A DNA stretch of 23,637 bases from a virus. Made by a program: the position numbers and the translations under genes. The notes under the pieces were generated by a model. It made no database searches. It was given only the letters and a program-made list of their open reading frames with translations, and was not told the DNA's origin. Below are positions 1 to 7,828 of the stretch, in pieces. How positions within the stretch are numbered: the stretch's first letter is position 1; each line of letters opens with the position of its first letter. The stretch spans positions 1 to 23,637 of the IMG/VR virus record IMGVR_UViG_3300017756_000111; one strand, 5' to 3'.

Positions 1-1
1 A

Positions 2-139
2 GGGTCTGTACTTCCTGATGCAGTATCTACAAAACCAGATGGAACTAAAGGCGTTCACTACAACAAATTAATTCCTCTACTCATTGAAGCAGTCAAGGAT
101 CTCTCCAAACAGGTAGATGATCTGAGCTCAGATAAATAA
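2..139 (+). CDS. C-terminal end of a fibre-type structural protein (partial)
   Basis: An open frame enters from the left edge and ends at TAA 137-139, giving the last 45 residues of a protein. The stretch VHYNKLIPLLIEAVKDL followed by SKQVDDL looks like the terminal helix of an S74 (endosialidase-type) intramolecular chaperone, a domain that commonly ends phage fibre proteins and is cut off after the trimer has folded. The two fibre-like genes that follow agree with this. The catalytic Ser/Lys region would lie outside the window, so the domain call rests on the tail helix alone. Confidence 0.65.
   Translation, partial: GSVLPDAVSTKPDGTKGVHYNKLIPLLIEAVKDLSKQVDDLSSDK
131..138 (+). promoter_or_regulatory. 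possible late promoter (GATAAATA)
   Basis: GATAAATA differs in one base from the T4-type late box TATAAATA seen intact at 21649. It overlaps the stop codon of the preceding gene and lies 28 bases before the next start codon, a suitable place for a late promoter of the fibre gene. One mismatch in an AT-rich genome is weak evidence. Confidence 0.25.
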
Positions 140-165
140 TAAAAAGGTCTCCTTAGCATAAGATA

Positions 166-2973
166 ATGCCTACCAATTATAAGACTATCATTAATTTTAG
201 AGATGGTATTCAGGTTGATGCCAATGATCTAGTCTCTAACAATGGACTGGTAGGTATCGGAACTACCATTCCAAGAGAGGAACTCGATGTTCGAGGATCG
301 ATCATTGTCGAGAATCAGGCGAATTTAAGAGATATAAATGTTGTTGGACAATCTACATTTTACGGTAATATTAATGTTGCTGTTGGAAATTCGGTAGGTA
401 TAGGAACTACAATTCCTGAAGCAACATTCCAAGTTGGCGTAGGGACTACAGGAGTTACTGTTGATGCTAATACTGGTAAGGTAACTGCGGTATTATTCAG
501 TGGTTCAGGTGCTGATCTAACAGATCTTCCTACTGCAGTATGGACTAATCCTTATCCTGGTGCTGGTAGTACTATCAATGCTTTTAGACCTGTTGGTATA
601 TCTGTAACACTACCTCAGGCAGATTTTGCTGTTGGTGATATTATAAAACTTGATGCTATTAGTGGTATAGGTACATTTGAAGAGGTATCTCTTAAAAAGT
701 TAAATCTAATAGGTAACGCCCAACAGGGTAATATTGAAATGGTTGGATCCATTAGTGGTATTCAATCAATCACAGGTGGTACAGGTAATTTTGAGACTGC
801 TGGTGTCGGTTCATTTGGAGCATTGGATATTGCTTCTGGTGTTGTAACTGGAACATCTGGTGGTTTAACATTTAAAGGAGATAGTAAGACTATTGACTTT
901 AATCAAGATTTTGTAAATGCAGATAAGAGAGTTGGTGTAAGATTTATTGAGACTTCTACAGGTTCATCTATTGATGACACTGCAGTTGCTCAGATATTAT
1001 ATAACGGTGGTGTTACTGGAACTGGTGGTACTGAGAGTGGACAGGTAGAATTTTGGGGAGACAATGGAACTGATAATGTTCCTAGAGTAATAATAACAAG
1101 AGAGGCAAATGTTGGTATAGGTACATCAAGATCAAGAGGATTCAATCTTGATGTAGTTGGAACTGGTACAGTCACAGGTTCAATGGGTGCTGCTGGTGGA
1201 TTCTATGGTAACTTAGTTGGTGACATTGATGGAGTTGCTACAGTAGCAGCAGGATTAACCAACAGTCCAGACATTACAGTAGATGATATAGATTCTTTAG
1301 GTATTAATAGTATATTCATTAGAAATACTGGTGTATCTACATTTGGTGGAGAGGTCTCGGTAGGTAACTTCTTAGGTGTAGGTGCCACATCTTCTGCTCT
1401 AGGCAGGGGTATGGGTGTTATTGGTGGTGCTGATTTCTCAGGTGGTGGTTCATTTGGTGGTGACTTATCAGTTGAAGGTAACTTATCAATTGGTGGTACA
1501 TTTGGCGGATCTGTAAATATTACAGATGTGACTGCTGCAGAAATTATTGCGACTGGTATTATTTCAGGAACTACATCATCTAGTGCCACATTACATGATA
1601 CAACTATAACAGGAAATCTAGTACAGTCGGCAGGTAAAAATCTATCAGTTGGACAAAATCTTTCTATTGGTGGAACAACTACATTTGGATCACAAATAAA
1701 CTTTGGTGACGCAACAACACAAGTATCTGCTGCAGGTACACTCTTTGCTAACTTGAGTGGTATTATTACAACTGGTGCAATTACTGTTGGGGATCTTGAT
1801 GTTGGTGGTAATTTCAATTACACTGGTGGAAGCATAGCAACATTTGGTTCGATATTATTAAATGGTGTTAGTGGATTTGTATCATGTAAATCTCTGGATG
1901 CAGGTACAGGTATTATAAGTTGCACAGGATTAAATGCTAGAACTGGAGAAATTACTGGTGGTGGATTAAATCTTACAGGTCCTACTACATCAAATAACTA
2001 CTTCCAATCAACTGCTGGTGTATCTACATTCTTTGATATTGATATAACTGGTGGTAATAATAGTAATCTTAAATTAACTAGACTAGGATTTAATACTTCT
2101 CTATCTACTTTAGGTATTACTGAGGGTATAGCGTTATGGGATAATGCTGAAATCTTTGTTGATGACTCACCTGGTGGTGGTATTGGTATTGGTACTACTG
2201 CAGGTAAGAGAGATAGTAGTGTTGCTCTATATGTTGGATATGGAAGAGATGCTTCAGGTAACTTTATCAATGGTGAGACAGTATTTGAAGGTGGTGTCGG
2301 TATCGGTACAATGGTGGGAAATAATGATGGTAATATGTTGGAAGTATATAAAGAAACCGTATTCCATTCATATCATACAGGTATAGGTGGTACTGATGCT
2401 GGTCCTGCTCGTGTTGGATTTGAAACTAATAAACCACGCACAACTCTTGACTTAGGATTTGTTACTAGTGGATTCTTAAGAATACCAAGTTACTTTAATG
2501 ATGATCCTAACAATACAGTTCCAAATGGATCAGTTCAGGGTACTGGTTGTTTATTCTTTGATACTGCAAGTAATACAGTTGCTGTTAAAAATAGTAATGA
2601 TAATTGGGTTGGTCTTTCAACTGTATTAAATACAGGTGACGATCCTGCTCAATATGTGCAGGAACTTGGTTTCATAGGTGGTGTTACTACTCAGGCAGAG
2701 AGATTAACTGCTGAACAAGGAGTTGCAAACATCATTCAACCTTATGATGAGGTAGGAGCTCAAGGAATTGGATGGGGTACTGCACATATGTGGTACAATA
2801 AGACTTTCAATAAACATCAGTACAAAACCAATCAAGGTATTGGAGTTGCTACTCACTATAGATCATATGTTTCTACAGGAACATCCGCTATAGATATCGA
2901 ACTAGATAGTAGTGGTACTAAAGTTTATATCACATTACCTGGTATAGGATCTGCTACATTGAACTTAGTTTGA
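166..2973 (+). CDS. fibre-like structural protein, 935 aa, beta-rich repeats
   Basis: A long protein rich in Gly, Thr, Ser, Val and Ile with a recurring pattern of short beta-type repeats. IGTTIP occurs at about residues 31-36 and 79-84, each followed some residues later by a hydrophobic L-D-V or F-Q-V strand. Similar GIGT and STFGG units recur through the protein. The GIGT..P...L.V pattern is common in trimeric phage and bacterial fibre proteins. The N-terminus (NFRDGIQVDANDLVSNNG) resembles a cyanophage structural-protein start. No S74 chaperone is evident at the C-terminus, which ends in a beta-rich segment. It lies between two other fibre-type genes, with 9 bases to the next one, so it is probably a virion fibre or adhesin acting at the host surface. 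Which fibre it is cannot be told from sequence alone. Confidence 0.75.
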   Translation: MPTNYKTIINFRDGIQVDANDLVSNNGLVGIGTTIPREELDVRGSIIVENQANLRDINVVGQSTFYGNINVAVGNSVGIGTTIPEATFQVGVGTTGVTVDANTGKVTAVLFSGSGADLTDLPTAVWTNPYPGAGSTINAFRPVGISVTLPQADFAVGDIIKLDAISGIGTFEEVSLKKLNLIGNAQQGNIEMVGSISGIQSITGGTGNFETAGVGSFGALDIASGVVTGTSGGLTFKGDSKTIDFNQDFVNADKRVGVRFIETSTGSSIDDTAVAQILYNGGVTGTGGTESGQVEFWGDNGTDNVPRVIITREANVGIGTSRSRGFNLDVVGTGTVTGSMGAAGGFYGNLVGDIDGVATVAAGLTNSPDITVDDIDSLGINSIFIRNTGVSTFGGEVSVGNFLGVGATSSALGRGMGVIGGADFSGGGSFGGDLSVEGNLSIGGTFGGSVNITDVTAAEIIATGIISGTTSSSATLHDTTITGNLVQSAGKNLSVGQNLSIGGTTTFGSQINFGDATTQVSAAGTLFANLSGIITTGAITVGDLDVGGNFNYTGGSIATFGSILLNGVSGFVSCKSLDAGTGIISCTGLNARTGEITGGGLNLTGPTTSNNYFQSTAGVSTFFDIDITGGNNSNLKLTRLGFNTSLSTLGITEGIALWDNAEIFVDDSPGGGIGIGTTAGKRDSSVALYVGYGRDASGNFINGETVFEGGVGIGTMVGNNDGNMLEVYKETVFHSYHTGIGGTDAGPARVGFETNKPRTTLDLGFVTSGFLRIPSYFNDDPNNTVPNGSVQGTGCLFFDTASNTVAVKNSNDNWVGLSTVLNTGDDPAQYVQELGFIGGVTTQAERLTAEQGVANIIQPYDEVGAQGIGWGTAHMWYNKTFNKHQYKTNQGIGVATHYRSYVSTGTSAIDIELDSSGTKVYITLPGIGSATLNLV

Positions 2974-2982
2974 GGAAATTAA

Positions 2983-4686
2983 ATGGCAGCAAATAATTGG
3001 AGTAAAACAACTCAACAACTACTTACTGGTACACCTGGCACACAAATTTCATTTGGTGAGATTCGTGCTGCTATAGGTGATACTAGCAAATCTATTTCTG
3101 CCTCAGAATTACACAGACAAACAGACCTTGATGCACCATATGATTTTAGTCAAGGTAAATATCCATCATCAAGCAATTCGCATCTACCATATGTTTTAGA
3201 TTCTACTGAGAATGTTGGTGTACCTACCAGTGGTGCAATTACACCGCAGGATGTTAGAGGAGTCATTAAAGAATATGTAATTGAACAAGATGCACTGACA
3301 GAGGAATATAATTTTAATGCTACTACTTTGAGTAGTCCTACAACCCCCAGTGTAAATGCTGATTGGAACTCAAACTTAAATAAAAATATAACAAAGTATC
3401 TTAAGATTAAGGGTAGACTTGTAAGCAATAGTGTATCATCCCCTGCTGCTGTTGCAGATCAACCATCATCTAATTTAACATTATTTGTTAACAATGCACC
3501 TGCATCTTATGGTGTATATGGTGCTGGTGGTGCTATCAATCAACCTGGTGGACATGCTTTTAATATTAATCAACCAGCAGGTCCAGCAATAAGAAAAGTA
3601 TTTGTAGAGTGTGAAGGATCAGACGCTAGAATATATGGTGGTGGTGGAGGTGGAAAAGACGGTGTTGATGGTCAAGATGGTTCAGATGGTAGTGGAGCGA
3701 CTTCTGGTTCACCTGGTTCACCTGGTAGTAGCGGTTCTAGTGGTAGTAGTGGTGGCGATGGTAGTTCAGGAGGTGATGGTGGTTCAGGATCTGATGGTTC
3801 ATCAGGTTCATCAGGTTCACCTGGTATGCAAAGAACCACATTCCAACAGAGAGCTACAGTACAAAATAGAACAACTAATCAAAATAGGAGTTCTCGTCGT
3901 AGGAGATTTGGTGGGTGGCCTCGTAGTCGTCGTGGACAAATTCAAGGTAGGACATCATCTCAAGCAACAAGTAGTGGACAAGCAAGGACAACATCACAGT
4001 ATAAAGTAGCATGTTTCGGAGGATCTGGAGGATCTGCAGGATCTGGCGGTTCAGGAGGATCTGGCGGTGGTGGTGGACAAGGTGGTTCAGGAGGATCTGG
4101 TGGTGGAGGAGGTTCAGGAGGATCTGGTGGACCTGGCGGTTATTCGGGGCAAGGTGGTGTTCATGGTATAGGTGGTATTGCTGCACCTGGTCGTGGTTGG
4201 AATTATAAAACTGGAAATATTGCAGGAAGTGCTGGAACACCTGGTACACCTGGAACACCTGGTGGAGGTGGAGGTGCTGGAACACCTGGTACACCTGGTG
4301 GAAGTGGACAACCTGGTTCATCTGGTACACCTGGCGGTGGCGGTGGTTCGGGAGGTAGTGGAACACCTGGTACACCTGGCGGTTCAGCAAGTTGTAGTGC
4401 AGCATCACCTGGCACACCTGGCACACCTGGCACACCTGGTAGTGGTGGATCAAGTGGCACACCAGGCGGTGATGGTCAACCTGGAGGTAGTGGAACACCT
4501 GGCACACCTGGCACACCAGGAAATGCTGGAACACCTGGTCAACCTGGTGGTCCTGGTCAACCTGGTGGTCCTGGTGGTGACTGGGGTGAAGCAGGTGGGT
4601 CACAGGGTGGTAACGCAGGTCGTGCAGTCAATGGTAGTAAGTATGAAGTTAAACCGAATAATGGAGATATCAAGATCATCTACTAA
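2983..4686 (+). CDS. glycine-rich, collagen-like fibre/adhesin protein, 567 aa
   Basis: The start has a GAGGAAATT Shine-Dalgarno-like sequence just upstream. Residues 1-210 are ordinary sequence. About 215-280 are Gly/Ser/Asp-rich triplets (GSDG, SPGSPG). About 281-345 form a basic Arg/Gln/Thr linker with an RRRR run. About 346-400 are GGSGG/GGGGG low complexity. About 415-545 hold some 23 X-Pro-Gly triplets, mostly Gly-Thr-Pro, and the C-terminus is a short non-repetitive tail. Gly-X-Y triplets can form a collagen-type triple helix, and Gly-rich stretches in phage tip adhesins such as S16 gp38 form polyglycine-II bundles. Position after the fibre gene supports a virion surface or host-recognition role. 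The next gene is a prolyl-hydroxylase-like enzyme, which may act on these prolines (inference). Tracts this repetitive can also be assembly- or slippage-prone. Confidence 0.75.
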   Translation: MAANNWSKTTQQLLTGTPGTQISFGEIRAAIGDTSKSISASELHRQTDLDAPYDFSQGKYPSSSNSHLPYVLDSTENVGVPTSGAITPQDVRGVIKEYVIEQDALTEEYNFNATTLSSPTTPSVNADWNSNLNKNITKYLKIKGRLVSNSVSSPAAVADQPSSNLTLFVNNAPASYGVYGAGGAINQPGGHAFNINQPAGPAIRKVFVECEGSDARIYGGGGGGKDGVDGQDGSDGSGATSGSPGSPGSSGSSGSSGGDGSSGGDGGSGSDGSSGSSGSPGMQRTTFQQRATVQNRTTNQNRSSRRRRFGGWPRSRRGQIQGRTSSQATSSGQARTTSQYKVACFGGSGGSAGSGGSGGSGGGGGQGGSGGSGGGGGSGGSGGPGGYSGQGGVHGIGGIAAPGRGWNYKTGNIAGSAGTPGTPGTPGGGGGAGTPGTPGGSGQPGSSGTPGGGGGSGGSGTPGTPGGSASCSAASPGTPGTPGTPGSGGSSGTPGGDGQPGGSGTPGTPGTPGNAGTPGQPGGPGQPGGPGGDWGEAGGSQGGNAGRAVNGSKYEVKPNNGDIKIIY

Positions 4687-4694
4687 TTTTTATT

Positions 4695-5294
4695 ATGTCA
4701 ATTTATCCTTTGAGTCCTTGCCCTAATTTTCAGGGTGAGACATCATATCAAACATGGGAAGATGGATTCACCTTAAATGAGTGTCATCGCATTATTAATC
4801 ATGGTGAGTCCCTTAATCCAAGACCTGCTACAGTTGGTAATGATAGTGATACCAGTGTAGTTGATAGTATTCGTACATCTAAGACTGCATGGATAGAATG
4901 CAATAAAGATACAAAATGGTTATATGAGCGTTTAGGTAATATATTAAGAGTAACTAATGGTATGTTCTGGAAGTTTGATATCCGTGGATTTCATGAACAT
5001 ATACAATACACAGTATATGAAGGAGACGATAAAGGATTTTATAGATGGCATGTAGATAATAATATGCAGTCAGATGTACCACCAAGAAAATTGAGCATGA
5101 CAGTTCAGTTGAGTGACCCTAGTGAGTATACTGGTGGTGAATTGCAGTTACATGATGGTGAAGTACAGACAGCAGTAAATAGTAGAGGGCATGTTATAAT
5201 ATTTCCCAGTTATGTATTACATAGGGTTCAACCTGTTACTTCTGGTATTCGTAGAAGTTTGGTAGTCTGGGCAAATGGTCCTGGATTCAAGTGA
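4695..5294 (+). CDS. 2-oxoglutarate/Fe(II)-dependent dioxygenase, prolyl-hydroxylase type, 199 aa
   Basis: The iron-binding facial triad is readable: H119 and D121 in YRWHVDN, and H176 in VLHRVQPV. It is followed by R187 in the GIRRSLVVW strand, the usual position for the residue that binds the 2-oxoglutarate carboxylate. LSMTVQLSDPSEYTGGEL is the double-stranded beta-helix strand typical of PKHD/P4H-type enzymes. The length of about 200 residues fits a minimal single-domain enzyme. Known members couple 2-oxoglutarate decarboxylation to hydroxylation, often of proline, and such genes are frequent in cyanophages. The gene follows the Pro-Gly-rich fibre gene by 8 bases and has a poor ribosome site, so translation may be coupled. 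Substrate is not known; the neighbouring collagen-like protein is a candidate. The stop codon is followed by a dyad-type promoter. Confidence 0.88.
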   Translation: MSIYPLSPCPNFQGETSYQTWEDGFTLNECHRIINHGESLNPRPATVGNDSDTSVVDSIRTSKTAWIECNKDTKWLYERLGNILRVTNGMFWKFDIRGFHEHIQYTVYEGDDKGFYRWHVDNNMQSDVPPRKLSMTVQLSDPSEYTGGELQLHDGEVQTAVNSRGHVIIFPSYVLHRVQPVTSGIRRSLVVWANGPGFK

Positions 5295-5295
5295 T

Positions 5296-5351
5296 AGTCA
5301 GTCATTTAAGTGTCCACTCAACCCCCATTATGAGGTAAAATCGTGTATAAT
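5296..5351 (+). promoter_or_regulatory. dyad-type promoter A
   Basis: AGTCAGTCATTTAAGTGTCC at 5296-5315 is a copy of the repeated dyad; its right half is perfect and its left half degenerate. The -10 box TATAAT lies at 5346-5351, starting 50 bases after the first base of the dyad. There is no -35 hexamer at the usual distance (CCCATT is there instead). The predicted transcription start falls at or very near the ATG at 5358, so the message would be almost leaderless. The promoter opens the ligase-like/halogenase operon. Confidence 0.6.
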
Positions 5352-5357
5352 ATAGGT

Positions 5358-6521
5358 ATGAAGAATACCCATCTTGAACACCTAGAAGACGAAATCCTCA
5401 ATGCTGGCACTGCTGGTGGATTTAGTGTCGTTTCTGTACTCAGATCATTTGGTAATATGCTTACAGGCAGTAAGTCTGATTTAAGTGTTAGTACCAAGTG
5501 GGATGGTGCTCCTGCAATTATTTGTGGCACAGATCCTGTTACTGGCAAATTCTTTGTTGGTACTAAATCAGTATTCAATAAGGTTACACCTAAAATATGT
5601 TATGACGATGTAGATATTGATCGTTTCTATCAAGCAGAGATACTTCGTAATAAGTTAAAGGATTGTCTTAAGTATCTTTCTCAATTAAATATCAAAGGTA
5701 TTATTCAAGGAGACTTACTATTCTCATCAGGAGATAAGAGATATGCTAATATTGGTGGACATAGAGTTATTACATTTAATCCTAATGCTATTACCTATGC
5801 AGTATCATGCAAATCAAGTCAAGGTATGGCAGTAGAGAAAGCAAAGATTGGTATTGTATTCCATACAGTATATCAGGGTAGCACAATACAGGACTGTAAG
5901 GCAGTATATAAAGCACCATTATTTGTAGGAACTGAAGATATATTCATCCCCAATGCTAACTTTAAGGATGCTCAAGGTATTAGTCGTTTTGATAATACTC
6001 AGAAGATCAAGTATATTGCTACTATCAATCGTGCAGAAGGTTCACTCAAGAGAGCATCAAGGTTTCTTGATATCATGCAGAGTCATGGACAGTCAAGGTT
6101 CTTAATGCCAATACTATTCAAGCAGTTCTTTAATCAACAGATTCGTAGTGGCAAAAGTATTCTAAACACTAGAAGGACAGTTGCACAGTTTGCTAAGTTT
6201 TATTCTGACAGATTAGATGCAGAAATGAATGCTAAAACAAGTGTTAAAGGTAAAGAGAGATATAAACAGATGAAGTTAGAGGGTCTCAACTTTATTGCTA
6301 GGTATCAGAATGAGATATATTTTACATTTGCATCATACATTTCTATTCGTGATGCCAAGAGAATGGTCATAGCACAGTTAAATAAGGTTGGTCAGATAAG
6401 AACATATATAGGAAGCACACCAACAACTCCAGAAGGATATGTTGTTTCTACTAACAACTATGCTATCAAGTTTGTTGATGATGACTTTAGGAAAGCAAAC
6501 ATTCTCTTTGGAATACAATGA
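5358..6521 (+). CDS. ligase/nucleotidyltransferase-like KxDG protein, 387 aa
   Basis: MKNTHLEHLED is taken as the start because an upstream GTG at 5343 overlaps the -10 box, and the start resembles a cyanophage hypothetical family I recall (possibly DUF6267; not checked). Residues 46-52 read TKWDGAP, matching motif I (KxDG) of DNA/RNA ligases and capping enzymes, where K47 would carry the AMP. IIQGDLLF at 115-122 resembles motif III. EGYVV at 359-363 and the K371 strand (AIKFVDDD) resemble motifs IV and V. The gap of more than 230 residues between motifs III and IV is much longer than in T4 RNA ligases, so either a large insertion is present or only the fold is shared. It heads an operon and overlaps the halogenase gene by ATGA. 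Activity and substrate are unproven. Confidence 0.55.
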   Translation: MKNTHLEHLEDEILNAGTAGGFSVVSVLRSFGNMLTGSKSDLSVSTKWDGAPAIICGTDPVTGKFFVGTKSVFNKVTPKICYDDVDIDRFYQAEILRNKLKDCLKYLSQLNIKGIIQGDLLFSSGDKRYANIGGHRVITFNPNAITYAVSCKSSQGMAVEKAKIGIVFHTVYQGSTIQDCKAVYKAPLFVGTEDIFIPNANFKDAQGISRFDNTQKIKYIATINRAEGSLKRASRFLDIMQSHGQSRFLMPILFKQFFNQQIRSGKSILNTRRTVAQFAKFYSDRLDAEMNAKTSVKGKERYKQMKLEGLNFIARYQNEIYFTFASYISIRDAKRMVIAQLNKVGQIRTYIGSTPTTPEGYVVSTNNYAIKFVDDDFRKANILFGIQ

Positions 6522-7825
6522 AAAAGATTGCTGTAATTGGTGCAGGTGTTATTGGTATTAATTCTATTCTACAATTGATAGAAGAACGAACCAAGGCAGA
6601 TACAGAGAATGATTATAAAATCGTGTGGATATATGATACATCAGTGGACATATTTGGTATTGGAGAGTCAACAACACCATCTTTATCAGGACAAATTGCT
6701 AGTCCACCATCATATTTGAGATATGATTCTAAAGATTATTTTGATGCCACTATCAAGTTTGGTAATAGATTTGTAGGATGGGGTAAAAATGGTGGAGACT
6801 TCACCAGATATTTTCCTATGAGTACTGCTGCTATTCATTTTGATACCAGATTATTCAGTAGTTTCTTTATTGAGCATTTAACTAATGAGAGTTGCTATAA
6901 CTTTGAAGCAAGAGATACTAAGATAAAGTCAATATCTTTCGATCAAGATCCTATAGGTGGGCATTGCTTTGGTGTTGTTGTTGATGGTGAGGTATTTGAT
7001 TTTGTATTAGATTGTAGTGGTGGCAGATCACTGGTAAATGATGATTATTATTTTGATTCACCTTTTGAAACATGTAATACAGTTCTTGCTACTAGATTAC
7101 CAGAACCTGCAGACTGGGGTTATACATTAACACAAACTACTAGAAATGGTTGGATGTTTGGAATTCCATTGCAGAGTAGGAGAACTTATGGTTATGCATA
7201 TAATTCAAATCTAACTTCAGAAGAGGAAGCACAACAAGAGTTTAGAAGTTTAGTACCTCAGGATGGATATCAATATAATAAGTTTACTTGGAAATCTAGA
7301 TTCTCTAACTATCTAATGCATCATAGTGGTAGATATGCTCGTAATGGTAATGCGTTGGGATTTCTTGACCCACTTGAAGCGTTGGCAGGTATGTATTATG
7401 ATAATGTGACAGATAAGATGGCAAGTTATGCTCTTGGCGATACATATAATAATATAGACCTTGTTAATAATATCAACAGTTGGTATTATGAGGAGGTTGT
7501 TGGGGATTGGTTATTAAATTCTGCATGGATGTATCATTTTGGTTCAGAACATGACACCCCATTCTGGCAACAAATCCAGAAAAATGCTAGAGACATATTA
7601 AATAATAAGGAGATAAATCCTTGTCGTTTAATAAGTGATGAACAAACATTTACAGATGATTTGTTTAATATTATAGGTGATGACCCAGAAATGAAAAAGT
7701 TATTTGTTAACGATCTTCTTGATGTTGAGTTTACTTTCGATTTCTGTCGTGACTACTATAATTTCAGTTCATTTACTAGAGGAATGAGTGCAGATTATGC
7801 TAACAAGTTTCCTACATTTACATAA
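6518..7825 (+). CDS. flavin-dependent tryptophan-halogenase-family protein, 435 aa
   Basis: The N-terminal Rossmann motif GAGVIG (residues 8-13) binds FAD. GESTTP at 49-54 is the family's signature GE(S/A)T.P loop. K80, in ATIKFGNRFVGWG, matches the catalytic lysine of PrnA (K79), which relays hypochlorous acid to the substrate. DCSGG at 165-169 is the second dinucleotide-contact segment. The WxWxIP signature appears as WMFGIP (212-217), so the second Trp is Phe. The length is somewhat below the usual 500-540 residues. Family members chlorinate or brominate indoles and other aromatics using FADH2 supplied by a reductase; no reductase gene is seen here. Halogenase-like genes are known in marine T4-like cyanophages, with unknown substrate. 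It overlaps the preceding gene by four bases and sits three bases before a diverged copy. Confidence 0.85.
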   Translation: MKKIAVIGAGVIGINSILQLIEERTKADTENDYKIVWIYDTSVDIFGIGESTTPSLSGQIASPPSYLRYDSKDYFDATIKFGNRFVGWGKNGGDFTRYFPMSTAAIHFDTRLFSSFFIEHLTNESCYNFEARDTKIKSISFDQDPIGGHCFGVVVDGEVFDFVLDCSGGRSLVNDDYYFDSPFETCNTVLATRLPEPADWGYTLTQTTRNGWMFGIPLQSRRTYGYAYNSNLTSEEEAQQEFRSLVPQDGYQYNKFTWKSRFSNYLMHHSGRYARNGNALGFLDPLEALAGMYYDNVTDKMASYALGDTYNNIDLVNNINSWYYEEVVGDWLLNSAWMYHFGSEHDTPFWQQIQKNARDILNNKEINPCRLISDEQTFTDDLFNIIGDDPEMKKLFVNDLLDVEFTFDFCRDYYNFSSFTRGMSADYANKFPTFT

Positions 7826-7828
7826 CTT

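Noticed and set aside
1203-1817. Long open frame on the minus strand inside the fibre gene
   Set aside because: It mirrors the repetitive Gly/Thr/Val codons of the + strand gene; the product is Pro/Val low complexity with no start signal.
4220-4580. CRISPR-like or tandem repeat array
   Set aside because: The ACACCTGG units are codons for Thr-Pro-Gly within one long reading frame, with no spacers.
3875-4603. Long open frames on both strands over the glycine-rich gene, for example a His/Gln/Val-rich minus-strand frame
   Set aside because: They are out-of-frame readings of GGT/CCT repeats; composition is an artefact and no ribosome sites exist.
5343-5357. GTG start for the ligase-like gene
   Set aside because: The GTG overlaps the -10 box TATAAT, so it would not be in the transcript; ATG 5358 fits the protein family start.
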